The position numbers were made by a program, and so were the translations under genes. The notes beneath the pieces are model-generated. The model had not been told where the DNA came from, ran no database searches, and saw only the letters and a list, made by a program, of their open reading frames with translations. A DNA stretch of 17,378 nt from Streptosporangiaceae bacterium (GTDB lineage: Bacteria > Actinomycetota > Actinomycetes > Streptosporangiales > Streptosporangiaceae): assembly GCA_030040815.1 (NCBI GenBank), contig JASHSZ010000041.1:1-17378 (forward strand). The letters run 5' to 3'. Each line of letters opens with the position of its first letter. Position 1 is the first letter of the stretch. Of this stretch, positions 1 to 7,418 are shown one piece after another.

Positions 1-409
1 GCGTGCTTGCCGCTGCAGTTCATGTGCACCCGGTCGGCGGGCTCACCCGACGCCAGCATGGCGCGGTATTCCCGGTCGTCCAGCGGCCAGTCTGCCGGGC
101 ACTGCAGGTCGTCGTCGGTCAGCCCGGCTCCGGCCAGGATCTTGCGGACACCGGCGACGTGGAAGTCCTCCCCGGAGTGACTGGCCGCGGCCAGCGCGAG
201 CAGCTCGCCGTCCAGATCCAGGCCGCAGCGGAGCATGGCAGCCGCCTGGAACGGCTTGTTCGACGACCGCGGGTACATGGGAGCGGAGGTGGGGCCGACC
301 GACACCAGCACGGAACCGTCAGCCGCCAGCACGACGGCAGCGCCGCGGTGCACGGACTCGGTGTGGCCCGACCTGACGACCTCGGCCAGGACCGGGCTGA
401 CGAGCTCAC
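1..409 (-). CDS. Asparaginase of the Rhizobium etli type (Asparaginase_II, PF06089), N-terminal part, likely frameshifted start
   Basis: Reading the minus strand gives a clear N-terminal half of the zinc-dependent asparaginase family that hydrolyses L-asparagine to aspartate and ammonia in the cytoplasm. It contains VLAEVVRSGHTESVHRG, then PRSSNKPFQAA, AAASHSGEDFH and MNCSGKHA. In the R. etli enzyme these blocks carry the two Ser-Lys pairs' first members (Ser in SSNK and in SHSG) and the zinc ligands Cys and Lys of CSGK, so the active-site residues visible here are intact. The gene leaves the window at position 1, so about 135 of roughly 310-330 residues are seen. The frame is open only to a TGA at 455-453, and between there and VVRSG it has no ATG, GTG or TTG. 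A GTG at 409-407 overlaps the TGA of the upstream BKACE gene as GTGA, but in another frame. One extra base near the C run at 396-394 would join that GTG to the asparaginase frame. Family call is firm; the start is not. Confidence 0.85.
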
Positions 410-1233
410 TGACGATGGGGCACCCCCAGCATGTCGCGGGCCGGCGCCGGGCTCATCGCCGGGCGCTGCGCGAGCTCGGCCGCCGCGGCGGCGCGCGCGA
501 CCAGCTCGGCGTTGCTCGCCACCGGCCGTCCGCGGGCGAAGCTGACCGTGTCCTCCATCCCGACGCGCAGGTGCCCACCCGCCGCGAGAGCCGCGAAGAG
601 CACCGGCAGCGAAGAGCGCCCGATCCCTGTCGCCGACCAGGTTGCGCCCGGTGGCAGCGCCGCAACCGCCTGGACCAGCGTCTGCGCGTCGCCGGGCATG
701 CCACCAGGAACGCCCATGACGAGGTCGCAGTGCACGTGACCGCCGGCCGGCTCGCCCAGCTCGCCGAGCAGCCGGTGCAGCGCCGCGATGTGGCCGAAGT
801 CGAACAGCTCGAACTCCGGCACCACCCCGAGCGCCTGCGTCTTGGCGTACAGGTCTTTCATGAAGCCCCACGGATTCAGGAAAACGTCGGCTCCGAAGTT
901 GACCGTGCCGCAGGTCAGCGAGCACGCGTCGGGAACGGCGTCCAGGACGGCCAGCCGGCGCTCGAAGCTGTCGGTGACCGCGCCGCCGGTGGACAGCTGG
1001 ACTATGAGCTGGGTCGCCGCGCGCAGCGCTTGCACGGTGTCGGTGAGCCTGCCGACGTCCAGGGTGGGCTTCGCGTCGGCGTCCCTGATGTGCACGTGGA
1101 TCACCGCAGCCCCGGCGTGCTCACACGACATCGCCGTAGCGACCAGCTCGTCAAGAGTGACCGGCAGCGCCGGAACTGAGTCCTTCGCCAGTTCCGCACC
1201 GGTCGGCGCGACCGTGATCAACGTCCAAGGCAT
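406..1233 (-). CDS. BKACE-family beta-keto acid cleavage enzyme (DUF849)
   Basis: A 275-residue TIM-barrel protein of the family that includes 3-keto-5-aminohexanoate cleavage enzyme. Family members condense a beta-keto acid with acetyl-CoA and release acetoacetate plus a CoA thioester, using a zinc ion. Visible signatures are APTGAE near the N terminus, the metal-binding [16 protein letters not shown] (HxH), [22 protein letters not shown] and [14 protein letters not shown] towards the C terminus. Length is at the lower normal limit (about 270-310). ATG at 1233 is preceded by AGGAGGG at 1250-1244 with 10 nt spacing, which supports this start. The stop overlaps a GTG that may be the start of the asparaginase gene, so the two are probably co-transcribed. 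The true substrate cannot be read from sequence; BKACE subfamilies differ in substrate. Pairing with an asparaginase suggests amino acid breakdown, which is inference. Confidence 0.9.
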   Translation of the reverse strand: MPWTLITVAPTGAELAKDSVPALPVTLDELVATAMSCEHAGAAVIHVHIRDADAKPTLDVGRLTDTVQALRAATQLIVQLSTGGAVTDSFERRLAVLDAVPDACSLTCGTVNFGADVFLNPWGFMKDLYAKTQALGVVPEFELFDFGHIAALHRLLGELGEPAGGHVHCDLVMGVPGGMPGDAQTLVQAVAALPPGATWSATGIGRSSLPVLFAALAAGGHLRVGMEDTVSFARGRPVASNAELVARAAAAAELAQRPAMSPAPARDMLGVPHRQ

Positions 1234-1243
1234 GCCGGGAGCG

Positions 1244-1250
1244 CCCTCCT
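1244..1250 (-). promoter_or_regulatory. Ribosome binding site of the BKACE gene
   Basis: Minus-strand AGGAGGG lies 10 nt upstream of the ATG at 1233 and fixes that start. Confidence 0.6.
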
Positions 1251-1315
1251 GGGCCGTGTGGGTGCGAGCGACGGCAGTCTACGCGGCTGGCGTTCCCGTG
1301 ACAGAATCCCGGCTC

Positions 1316-1741
1316 ATGCGAGCGGTTGTGCAGCGTGCCAGCAGGGCCAGCGTGACGGTGGCCGGCTTGGTGGTCGCCGAACTTGGCGCTCCTGGCCTGG
1401 TCGTGTTCGTAGGAGTCACTCATACCGACACCACGGCTACGGCGGCGGCGCTGGCCGGCAAGATCTACCACCTGCGGATCCTCGCGGACGAGAAGTCCTG
1501 TGCCGATGCAGGCGCGCCGCTGCTGGTGGTCAGCCAGTTCACCCTCTACGCAGACACCAGGAAGGGCCGACGGCCGAGCTGGAGCGCGGCCGCGCCAGGG
1601 CCGGTGGCAGAGCCGCTCGTCGCAGCCTTCGCCGCCGCGCTCACAGAGCTCGGCGCCAGCGTGTCGACTGGCGTGTTCGGCGCGGAAATGCAGGTTGAAC
1701 TCGTCAACGACGGCCCGGTAACGCTGGTGCTGGACAGCTAG
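1316..1741 (+). CDS. dtd: D-aminoacyl-tRNA deacylase
   Basis: A 141-residue DTD-fold enzyme that removes D-amino acids (and glycine mischarged on tRNA-Ala) from tRNAs in the cytoplasm. It begins [17 protein letters not shown] and carries both family signatures: [17 protein letters not shown] (the SQxT motif, about residues 78-94) and NDGPVTL near the C terminus (the Gly-cisPro motif that gives chiral proofreading). Length is standard (about 140-150). The open frame extends far upstream, but that part is antisense to the BKACE gene, so the ATG at 1316 is chosen. No clear Shine-Dalgarno precedes it; with only 82 bp between divergent starts a leaderless transcript is possible. Its TAG stop abuts the MITE-like element at 1741-1892. 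Confidence 0.95.
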   Translation: MRAVVQRASRASVTVAGLVVAELGAPGLVVFVGVTHTDTTATAAALAGKIYHLRILADEKSCADAGAPLLVVSQFTLYADTRKGRRPSWSAAAPGPVAEPLVAAFAAALTELGASVSTGVFGAEMQVELVNDGPVTLVLDS

Positions 1742-1892
1742 GCGGTGTCTCGTAGGCCTCGGTGGATGCGGGCGGTGATCCAGTCGGCGTCTGGTAAAGC
1801 GGAGGAGGACCCGACAGCGGAGGACGACGACAACGCCGCCTGGCGTCGTCTGGGCGCCGATCCGCGCCGCCACAGGCCTGCGCGACACCGCC
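1741..1892. mobile_element. 152-bp MITE-like element between convergent dtd and isomerase genes
   Basis: The left end reads GGCGGTGTCTCGTAGGCCT (1741-1759). The right end, read on the minus strand from 1892, is GGCGGTGTCGCGCAGGCCT; 17 of 19 bases match. The element is flanked by TA at 1739-1740 and TA at 1893-1894, and each outer context is C-TA-G like. No transposase is encoded; the 114-bp interior has only short frames that may be leftovers of a parent transposase. A TA duplication within CTAG is typical of IS630/Tc1-mariner and some IS5-group elements, so this is probably a non-autonomous derivative of one of these. The parent family is not determined. Only one copy is visible in the window. 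Confidence 0.72.
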
Positions 1893-2743
1893 TAGCCGCG
1901 TGCCGCGGGAACCTGCCCGGCGCCGGCCAGGTAGCGGCGGGCAAACAGCAGGGACTCTGCCAGGTCTGCCTGGCGGTCGGCAAAGGTCGGCACCCGGTGC
2001 GTGCTCACTTCGAGCACCACGTAGCCCTGGTAGCCCGTGCGACTGAGCCAGGTCAGGAGCTCTGCGCACGGCTGCGTGCCGCGGCCGGGGACGAGGTGCT
2101 CGTCCGGCAGGCCCGGCTTCGTGCCGTCGCCCAGGTGCACGTGCGCGAGCCGACTGCCGAGTTCCCTCGCCATGGCGAGGACGTCGGATCCGGATACCGC
2201 CGCGTGCGAGACGTCGAGCGTGACCGCACCCGAATCCATCTCCAGCGGGTTCCAGTGCGGGGCGTAGGCCGCAATCTCAGTCTCGCCGCGCAGCAGCGGG
2301 TACAAGTTCTCCACGGCGAAGCTGACGCCGTCTGGCTCGGACATCTCCGCGATGCCCGTCTGGAAGTACCGCGCATAGTCGCGCTGCCATCGGAACGGCG
2401 GATGCACGACGACGATGCGGGCGCCGAGCGCCTCGGCCAGGTCACGGGACCGCTCGAGCTTCACCCACGGGTCTCGCCCCCACACCCGCTGCGTGATGAG
2501 CAGGTTCGGCGCGTGCACCGCGACGACAGGAATCCCGTGATAGTCCGAGAGCTTGCGCAGCACCTCGGCATCCTGGCTGACCGGGTCCGTGGTCACCATG
2601 ACCTCGAGCCCGTCGTAGCCGAGGCGCGCCGCGGTCTCGAATGCATCCGGAGTCCGCTCCGGGAACACCGAAGCAGTCGACAACGCGACCTTGATGGCCG
2701 TCACCTCTGTGACCTGCGCAATCGTCTCTCCTTCGACCGGCAC
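1892..2743 (-). CDS. Sugar phosphate isomerase/epimerase-like TIM-barrel protein (AP endonuclease family 2 fold)
   Basis: A protein of up to 283 residues in the xylose-isomerase-like TIM-barrel superfamily (AP_endonuc_2, PF01261). Typical strands with metal-ligand positions are visible: [10 protein letters not shown] at the start, [60 protein letters not shown] and YVVLEVST. The acidic and histidine residues in these strands fit a divalent-metal isomerase or epimerase, but the substrate is unknown; endonuclease IV-like function is less likely given the overall pattern. The start is uncertain. GTG at 2743 gives the longest frame but has no SD; an AAGGAG lies inside that frame about 2729-2724, followed by an ATT (2722) and a GTG (2704). 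The gene ends at TAG 1894-1892, where the T and A come from the target duplication and the G from the MITE end. Confidence 0.85.
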   Translation of the reverse strand: MPVEGETIAQVTEVTAIKVALSTASVFPERTPDAFETAARLGYDGLEVMVTTDPVSQDAEVLRKLSDYHGIPVVAVHAPNLLITQRVWGRDPWVKLERSRDLAEALGARIVVVHPPFRWQRDYARYFQTGIAEMSEPDGVSFAVENLYPLLRGETEIAAYAPHWNPLEMDSGAVTLDVSHAAVSGSDVLAMARELGSRLAHVHLGDGTKPGLPDEHLVPGRGTQPCAELLTWLSRTGYQGYVVLEVSTHRVPTFADRQADLAESLLFARRYLAGAGQVPAARG

Positions 2744-2984
2744 GGCGGCGCGCTGACGCAGCCAGCCGCTGGCCGAGAGCCACGTGGAAGCGGTTGCCCG
2801 GCAGCGAAGACCCGCTCTCGCCCTAGCTTAGTTCGGCCGGGCACCGCTGCTGCCAGCGCCGGGCCCCCGCCATTCCCGCCGGCATTGTCCGAGGCGGCCT
2901 CTAGCCTGCTAAGCGCCCGCCGTGCCCGGTTCTCGGCCCGGCCCGGGTCGCCGAGAAGGAGTGGCTTCCGCAGGTAGATAGGTT

Positions 2985-4436
2985 GTGGTCACGACGATGC
3001 CCAGATCTGCGACGACTGGTGCGTACGAGTGCTCGGCGTGCGGCTGGCGTACGACGAGGTGGGCCGGCCGCTGCGGCGACTGCGGTGCCTGGGGAACGGT
3101 GATCGAGGCACTCGCGGGTGATCTCGACGTCAGGGCACGATCGCGGGCTCAGCTGCGGCCTGCCGAGCCCGCCAGACCGGCGATCCCGATTGGCTTGATC
3201 GACGCCGCTGCCGCTCGCCTGCAGCCCACGGGCCTCGACGAGCTGGACCGAGTCCTCGGCGGCGGCCTGGTGCCCGGCGCTGTCGTGCTACTGGCTGGCG
3301 AGCCGGGCGTCGGTAAGTCGACATTGCTGCTGGAGGCCGGCGCCCGTGCCGCCGCCGCCGGCCGCGTGCTCTATGTGACGGGCGAGGAGTCGGCCGCGCA
3401 GGTTCGGCTGCGCGCCGATCGGATCGGCGCGGTGAGCGAGTCGCTGTATCTCGCGGCGGAGACGGACTTCGCCGCGCTGCTCGGCCACGTCCAGGCCGTC
3501 GATCCGTACCTGCTGATCGTCGATTCGGTACAGACGATCAGCGCCGCCGGGGTGGAGGGCGTGCCCGGCGGCGTGACCCAGGTTCGCGAGATCACGGCCG
3601 CGCTGACCGCGCTCGCGAAGCAGCGGACGCTGACCACCGTGCTGGTCGGGCACGTCACCAAGGACGGCTCGGTTGCTGGTCCGCGCACCCTGGAGCACCT
3701 CGTCGACGTCGTACTGCACTTCGACGGAGACCCCCGCGGCCAGCTGCGGATGGTGCGGGCACTGAAGAACCGCTTCGGCCCCACCGACGAGTTCGGCTGC
3801 TTCGAACTCGGCGAGAACGGCATGACGGGGCTGCCGGACCCGAGCGGGCTTTTCCTGTCGGAGCGCCACGACCCGGTACCCGGCACGTGCGTCACCGTGA
3901 CTCTCGAGGGCCGCAGGCCCCTGCTGGCCGAGGTCCAGACATTGGTGTGCCCAGCGGTGGGTGAGCAGCCGCCGCGCCGAGTTGTCTCCGGCCTGGATGC
4001 AGCGCGCGTGGGCATGATGCTGGCGGTGCTGCAGCGGCGGGCCAGCCTCGATCTCGGCAGGCGCGACGTCTTCGCTGCCAGCGTGGGCGGCGTGCGACTG
4101 ACCGAGCCCTCCGTCGACCTTGCCGTCGGGCTGGCGGTCGCCAGTGCCGTGGCCGATATCAGCGTGCCTCCCGACCTCGTCGCGATCGGCGAGGTGGGAC
4201 TCGCGGGCGAGATTCGCCGGGTAACCGGCGTGCAGCGGCGGATAGCGGAGGCGGAGCGGATGGGTTTCCGCCGGGCGATTATCCCGGCCGGGTCGGTCCC
4301 CGCGCCGGGTGCCGGACCGCCCGGCGGACGGCGGCGGACGGAGCTGCGCGTGGTCACTGCGGCCGACTGTCGACTGGAGGTGACGGCGGTCGCCGATATG
4401 CGCGGTGCGGTGGCCGCCGCCCTAGGTGCCCGCTAG
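2985..4436 (+). CDS. radA: DNA repair protein RadA (Sms)
   Basis: A 483-residue RecA-like ATPase/DNA helicase that processes recombination intermediates (branch migration). An N-terminal four-cysteine zinc finger (C16, C19, C30, C33; ECSACGW...RCGDC) is followed by the Walker A GEPGVGKST at 105-113 and a Walker B-like LLIVDSVQT. The RadA-specific KNRFG motif is at 261-265, and the C-terminal Lon-protease-like domain (VGGVRLTEPSVDLAVGLAVASA and VAIGEVGLAGEIRRV) lacks proteolytic function in this family. Length is slightly above the usual 450-470. Start may be GTG 2985 or ATG 2997; neither has a well-spaced SD, and GAAGGAG at about 2954 is too far away. A TTGTCC near 2884 could be part of a promoter but the matching -10 is weak. 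disA follows 61 nt downstream on the same strand, the classic radA-disA pair. Confidence 0.97.
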   Translation: MVTTMPRSATTGAYECSACGWRTTRWAGRCGDCGAWGTVIEALAGDLDVRARSRAQLRPAEPARPAIPIGLIDAAAARLQPTGLDELDRVLGGGLVPGAVVLLAGEPGVGKSTLLLEAGARAAAAGRVLYVTGEESAAQVRLRADRIGAVSESLYLAAETDFAALLGHVQAVDPYLLIVDSVQTISAAGVEGVPGGVTQVREITAALTALAKQRTLTTVLVGHVTKDGSVAGPRTLEHLVDVVLHFDGDPRGQLRMVRALKNRFGPTDEFGCFELGENGMTGLPDPSGLFLSERHDPVPGTCVTVTLEGRRPLLAEVQTLVCPAVGEQPPRRVVSGLDAARVGMMLAVLQRRASLDLGRRDVFAASVGGVRLTEPSVDLAVGLAVASAVADISVPPDLVAIGEVGLAGEIRRVTGVQRRIAEAERMGFRRAIIPAGSVPAPGAGPPGGRRRTELRVVTAADCRLEVTAVADMRGAVAAALGAR

Positions 4437-4438
4437 CG

Positions 4439-4455
4439 GCAGCCGGACCGGCTGC
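4439..4455. repeat. Perfect inverted repeat in the radA-disA gap
   Basis: GCAGCCGGACCGGCTGC begins 2 nt after the radA stop. The 8-base arms flank a single base, so as RNA it would fold as a roughly 6-bp stem with a 5-nt loop. There is no T run. It could be a weak attenuator between radA and disA or a protein-binding palindrome. Confidence 0.45.
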
Positions 4456-4497
4456 GATCGTGGCTAGACTGCCGATGGCAACGAGGCACTGAGGTAG

Positions 4498-5589
4498 GTG
4501 CAGGCGGTGAGCATCGGGCGGGACGAGCACCGACGGGCCGCGCTCGCGATGGTCGCGCCGGGGACCGCGCTCCGGGATGGCCTGGAGCGGATAGTCAGAG
4601 GTAATACCGGCGCGCTCGTCGTGGTGGGCTGCGACCCGGTCGTGCTGGCAATCTGCTCGGGCGGATTCGAGCTGGACACGGAGTTCTCCGCGACTCGGCT
4701 GCGCGAGCTCGCCAAGATGGACGGCGCTGTCGTCCTTGATCAGGCGGCCAGCCGTATCCTCCGGGCAGCCGTCCAGCTCGTCCCTGACCCGCAGTTGCCG
4801 ACGCAGGAGTCCGGTACCCGACACCGGACGGCGGAGCGGGTGGCCAGGCAGACCGGATTCCCGGTCATCACGGTCAGCAAGTCGATGCGGACCATCGCGG
4901 TGTTTGCCGTCGGCGAGCGATACGCGCTCGAGGACTCAGCCGCGCTGCTGGCCCGCACCCATACCGAACTCGACACCCTGGAGCGCTACCGCCGACGCCT
5001 CGACGACGTGACTCGGGTCCTGACCGCGCTGGAGATCGAGGACCGGGCAACCGCGACCGACATCGCGCTAGTGGCCCAGCAGCTCGAGATGGTTACCCGA
5101 GTCACCGACGAGATCGTCGGCTACCTCGTCGAGCTCGGCACGGATGCCGGACTGCTCAGGCTTCAGCTTGACGAGCTCACGGCGGGCATCCGCCGCCAGC
5201 GTGAGCTGCTGCTGCGTGACTACGAGCCCGACATGCCCGCTGCGGGCGAGCACTCAGCCGCAGCAGGCCGCGCTGACTGCCTCGCCGCCCTCGGCGCCGG
5301 CGCGCTGGCCGACCTTACGGCGGTCGGTGCCGCGATCGGGCTCCCCGGCCCGAGTGAACCCGCAGGCCCGGTCAGCCCGCGCGGCTACCGACTGCTCGGT
5401 CAGATTCCCCGGCTGCCACCGAGCGTTAGCGACAGGCTGGTCGAGCGGTTTGGCGGCCTGCAGAAGCTGCTGTCCGCGAGCGCCCAGGATCTGCGTCAGG
5501 TACCAGGTATCGACGCGGCGCTGGCGGCGACGATCAGGACCGGGCTGTCGCGGATTGCTGAGGCGGCGCTGCTCGACCGCTATCCCTAG
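4498..5589 (+). CDS. disA: DNA integrity scanning protein DisA, diadenylate cyclase
   Basis: A 363-residue DisA that condenses two ATP into cyclic di-AMP and scans DNA for branched structures. The DAC domain is N-terminal, with the catalytic MDGAVVLD (DGA at residues 75-77) and SGTRHRTAER (RHR at 108-110), both intact and at positions matching the B. subtilis protein. A helical linker follows (about 150-290), then a C-terminal helix-hairpin-helix DNA-binding region ending LRQVPGIDAALAATI. Two GTG starts are possible: 4498, only 3 nt after GAGG, and 4507, 12 nt after it. The second may be the real one and would shorten the protein by 3 residues. A TAGACT near 4464 might be a -10 for an internal promoter. 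Its TAG stop overlaps the stop of the convergent gene within one CTAG. Confidence 0.97.
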   Translation: MQAVSIGRDEHRRAALAMVAPGTALRDGLERIVRGNTGALVVVGCDPVVLAICSGGFELDTEFSATRLRELAKMDGAVVLDQAASRILRAAVQLVPDPQLPTQESGTRHRTAERVARQTGFPVITVSKSMRTIAVFAVGERYALEDSAALLARTHTELDTLERYRRRLDDVTRVLTALEIEDRATATDIALVAQQLEMVTRVTDEIVGYLVELGTDAGLLRLQLDELTAGIRRQRELLLRDYEPDMPAAGEHSAAAGRADCLAALGAGALADLTAVGAAIGLPGPSEPAGPVSPRGYRLLGQIPRLPPSVSDRLVERFGGLQKLLSASAQDLRQVPGIDAALAATIRTGLSRIAEAALLDRYP

Positions 5590-6224
5590 CCGATCTGGAA
5601 CATCACGCCGTTGCTCGCTGCCAAGCCGACCGTAGCCGTGGCTGTGTAGCTGCCCGACGGCGCGGCCCGGCCGGGCATCGGGCATCCCGCCGAGGAGTAC
5701 TCATCGTCCCAGGTCATCTGCACCACGTCCGGCACGCCGCGATGGAGCGTCGCGAGTCGTACCGCCAGACCCTCAGCGCAGTCCGCTGACGTCCAGACGT
5801 GCGCCGCGCCCGCCGAGATCTGCAGCAGGACATGCCGTGCACCAACGTCAAAGGTGCACGAGTAGCTGGCGGTGGATAGGACGTCGATGTCGAATTCCGG
5901 GACTTCCTGGCGCGAATAGCTCGGCTGCGAGGCAGACAGTCTCAGCTGTACGTCGGCAACCGGGCACGTTGGCAAGGCTGCTGGTGCCGCCCTCCTGGCA
6001 CTGGTCGCGTCCGGGACCCCGAGCTGCGTCGATCCGGTTAGCCGGGACGGTGCTCCAGCCGCGGCCGGTCGCGAGGCAGGCCCGGTCAGCCTGCCAACTC
6101 CCCACGTGACGGTCCAGCTCAGCCCGATCAGCACAGAAAGGCTGGCCAGCAGGGCCGCAGCGCGGCGCCGCCAGTAGACCACGCCAGCTCGTCCCGATGT
6201 GTCACGGAACGGCCGCGCAGCCAT
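5586..6224 (-). CDS. Membrane-anchored extracytoplasmic protein of unknown function, convergent with disA
   Basis: A 212-residue protein starting MAARPFRDTSG, with one transmembrane segment at about residues 18-40 (positively charged YWRRR before it, then AAALLASLSVLIGLSWTVTWG). An Ala/Pro/Ser-rich spacer follows, then a C-terminal domain of about 130 residues expected outside the membrane. That domain has four cysteines (TCPVAD, SCTFDV, DCAEG, GCPMPG) that could form two disulfides, and an alternating pattern that suggests a beta-sandwich. The open frame runs 150 codons further upstream, antisense to mutY, so the internal ATG at 6224 is used. No SD is evident; GATACT 7 nt before the ATG would fit a leaderless promoter. 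Its place, convergent with disA, matches that of the conserved membrane protein gene after disA in M. tuberculosis (Rv3587c). Function unknown. Confidence 0.8.
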   Translation of the reverse strand: MAARPFRDTSGRAGVVYWRRRAAALLASLSVLIGLSWTVTWGVGRLTGPASRPAAAGAPSRLTGSTQLGVPDATSARRAAPAALPTCPVADVQLRLSASQPSYSRQEVPEFDIDVLSTASYSCTFDVGARHVLLQISAGAAHVWTSADCAEGLAVRLATLHRGVPDVVQMTWDDEYSSAGCPMPGRAAPSGSYTATATVGLAASNGVMFQIG

Positions 6225-6387
6225 GTCACGAAGTATCCAAGAACGACGCCGCAAGCCCGGCTCGACTCGCCGGCGTTGGCGTAGCTGCAAGCAGTCTCTC
6301 GGAGCAGCAACTAGACGGGCTAATGCCGATCGCTGCCACCCGGCTACCGTCTTGTCTGCCGCCGCCCCGTGCAAGGATCGGGTACCG

Positions 6388-7275
6388 ATGAGGACGTCTT
6401 TCGCGGTCGCTGTGCACCACTGGTACTCGGCCAATGCGCGTGACCTGCCGTGGCGGCGCGCGGACGCGACACCGTGGTCGATCCTCGTCAGCGAGGTCAT
6501 GCTGCAGCAGACGCCCGTGAGCCGGGTTCTGCCGGCCCACGCGGCCTGGCTGCAACGATGGCCGGATCCCGGATCGCTAGCGGCAGCCAGTCCGGCGGAC
6601 GCCGTACGGCAGTGGGACCGGCTCGGGTATCCGCGACGCGCAGTGCGCCTGCACGCCAGTGCGGGCCTCATCACGACGAGGTTCGCCGGCGCGGTACCGG
6701 CCTCGGCGGACGAGCTGCGCAGCCTGCCCGGCGTGGGCGTCTACACGGCGGCGGCGGTGGCCAGCTTCGCTTTTGGCGCGCGGCACGCGGTACTCGACAC
6801 AAACGTCCGACGCGTGCTCGCGCGCTTGGTGACCGGTGCAGCCTTGCCAGCGCCTGCCCCGACGGCGGCAGAGCGTCAGCTCGCGGAACGGCTGCTGCCG
6901 ACGGACGGCGGGCTGGCGGCGCAGTGGTCAGTAGGCGTCATGGAACTCGGCGCCCTGGTCTGTACCGCCGCCCGGCCGCGCTGCAGCGTCTGTCCGCTCG
7001 CCGCTGAGTGCGCTTGGGTGCGAAACGGGCGGCCGGAGACACCGCACCGGCGGGCGGCTCCCGGCTATCACGGCAGCGACCGGCAGTGCCGCGGCCACCT
7101 CCTGGCCGTGCTCCGCGGCGCTCGCGGTCCGGTGGCGGCCGACACTCTCGCGGCGGCGTGGCCCGACGCCGCGCAGCGATCGCGGGCCCTCAGCGGGCTG
7201 ATCGACGATGGCCTGGTCACGCGTTGCGCGGACGGCACGTGCACCCTGCCCGGCGACACAGTTCAGCGCGGATAG
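6388..7275 (+). CDS. mutY: A/G-specific adenine DNA glycosylase
   Basis: A 295-residue MutY-type glycosylase that removes adenine mispaired with 8-oxoguanine. Visible elements: DLPWR near the N terminus; SEVMLQQT with catalytic Glu36; the helix-hairpin-helix LPGVGVYTAAAVASFAFG; catalytic Asp137 in VLDTNVRRV; and the 4Fe-4S ligands C192, C199, C202 and C208 (spacing C-x6-C-x2-C-x5-C). The C-terminal NUDIX-like domain that recognises 8-oxoG is short or absent, giving about 300 residues as in other actinobacteria. The ATG at 6388 is chosen because MutY homology starts there and AAGGA at 6373-6377 precedes it by 10 nt; the frame extends another 63 codons upstream without homology. The gene diverges from the membrane protein gene. 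Confidence 0.96.
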   Translation: MRTSFAVAVHHWYSANARDLPWRRADATPWSILVSEVMLQQTPVSRVLPAHAAWLQRWPDPGSLAAASPADAVRQWDRLGYPRRAVRLHASAGLITTRFAGAVPASADELRSLPGVGVYTAAAVASFAFGARHAVLDTNVRRVLARLVTGAALPAPAPTAAERQLAERLLPTDGGLAAQWSVGVMELGALVCTAARPRCSVCPLAAECAWVRNGRPETPHRRAAPGYHGSDRQCRGHLLAVLRGARGPVAADTLAAAWPDAAQRSRALSGLIDDGLVTRCADGTCTLPGDTVQRG

Positions 7276-7308
7276 GCTCCCAGCCGTAGCCCGCGGCGCC
7301 AGCGTGGT

Positions 7309-7322
7309 CGCCTAGCTAGGCG
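7309..7322. repeat. 14-bp perfect palindrome downstream of mutY
   Basis: CGCCTAGCTAGGCG lies 33 nt after the mutY stop, with AGCG and CGCT extending the symmetry further out (7301-7304 and 7326-7329). It may be part of a mutY terminator or an operator for the lipoprotein gene, whose possible -10 TACTAT is at 7336-7341. Confidence 0.4.
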
Positions 7323-7418
7323 GCGCGCTGAACCCTACTATGGAGTTCTATATCTGCACACGCACCGAATGACCGCTGAGTGATAGCTCGGCGCTAGCGG
7401 AGCGGAGACACAACCCGC

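Noticed and set aside
119..925. 268-codon minus-strand frame across the asparaginase-BKACE junction
   Set aside because: It is out of frame with both recognised proteins and has no family features; its GTG at 409 matters only as a possible frameshifted start.
1741..1892. Simple bidirectional terminator instead of a MITE
   Set aside because: The inverted ends are 114 bp apart and flanked by TA on both sides, which fits a small mobile element better than a hairpin, although it may also stop transcription.
6199..6387. 63-codon upstream extension of mutY
   Set aside because: MutY homology begins at the ATG at 6388, which has its own SD; the extension is Arg-rich and overlaps the start region of the divergent gene.
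6225..6674. 150-codon upstream extension of the membrane protein gene
   Set aside because: It runs antisense to mutY and would place the transmembrane segment far inside; the ATG at 6224 gives a normal membrane anchor.
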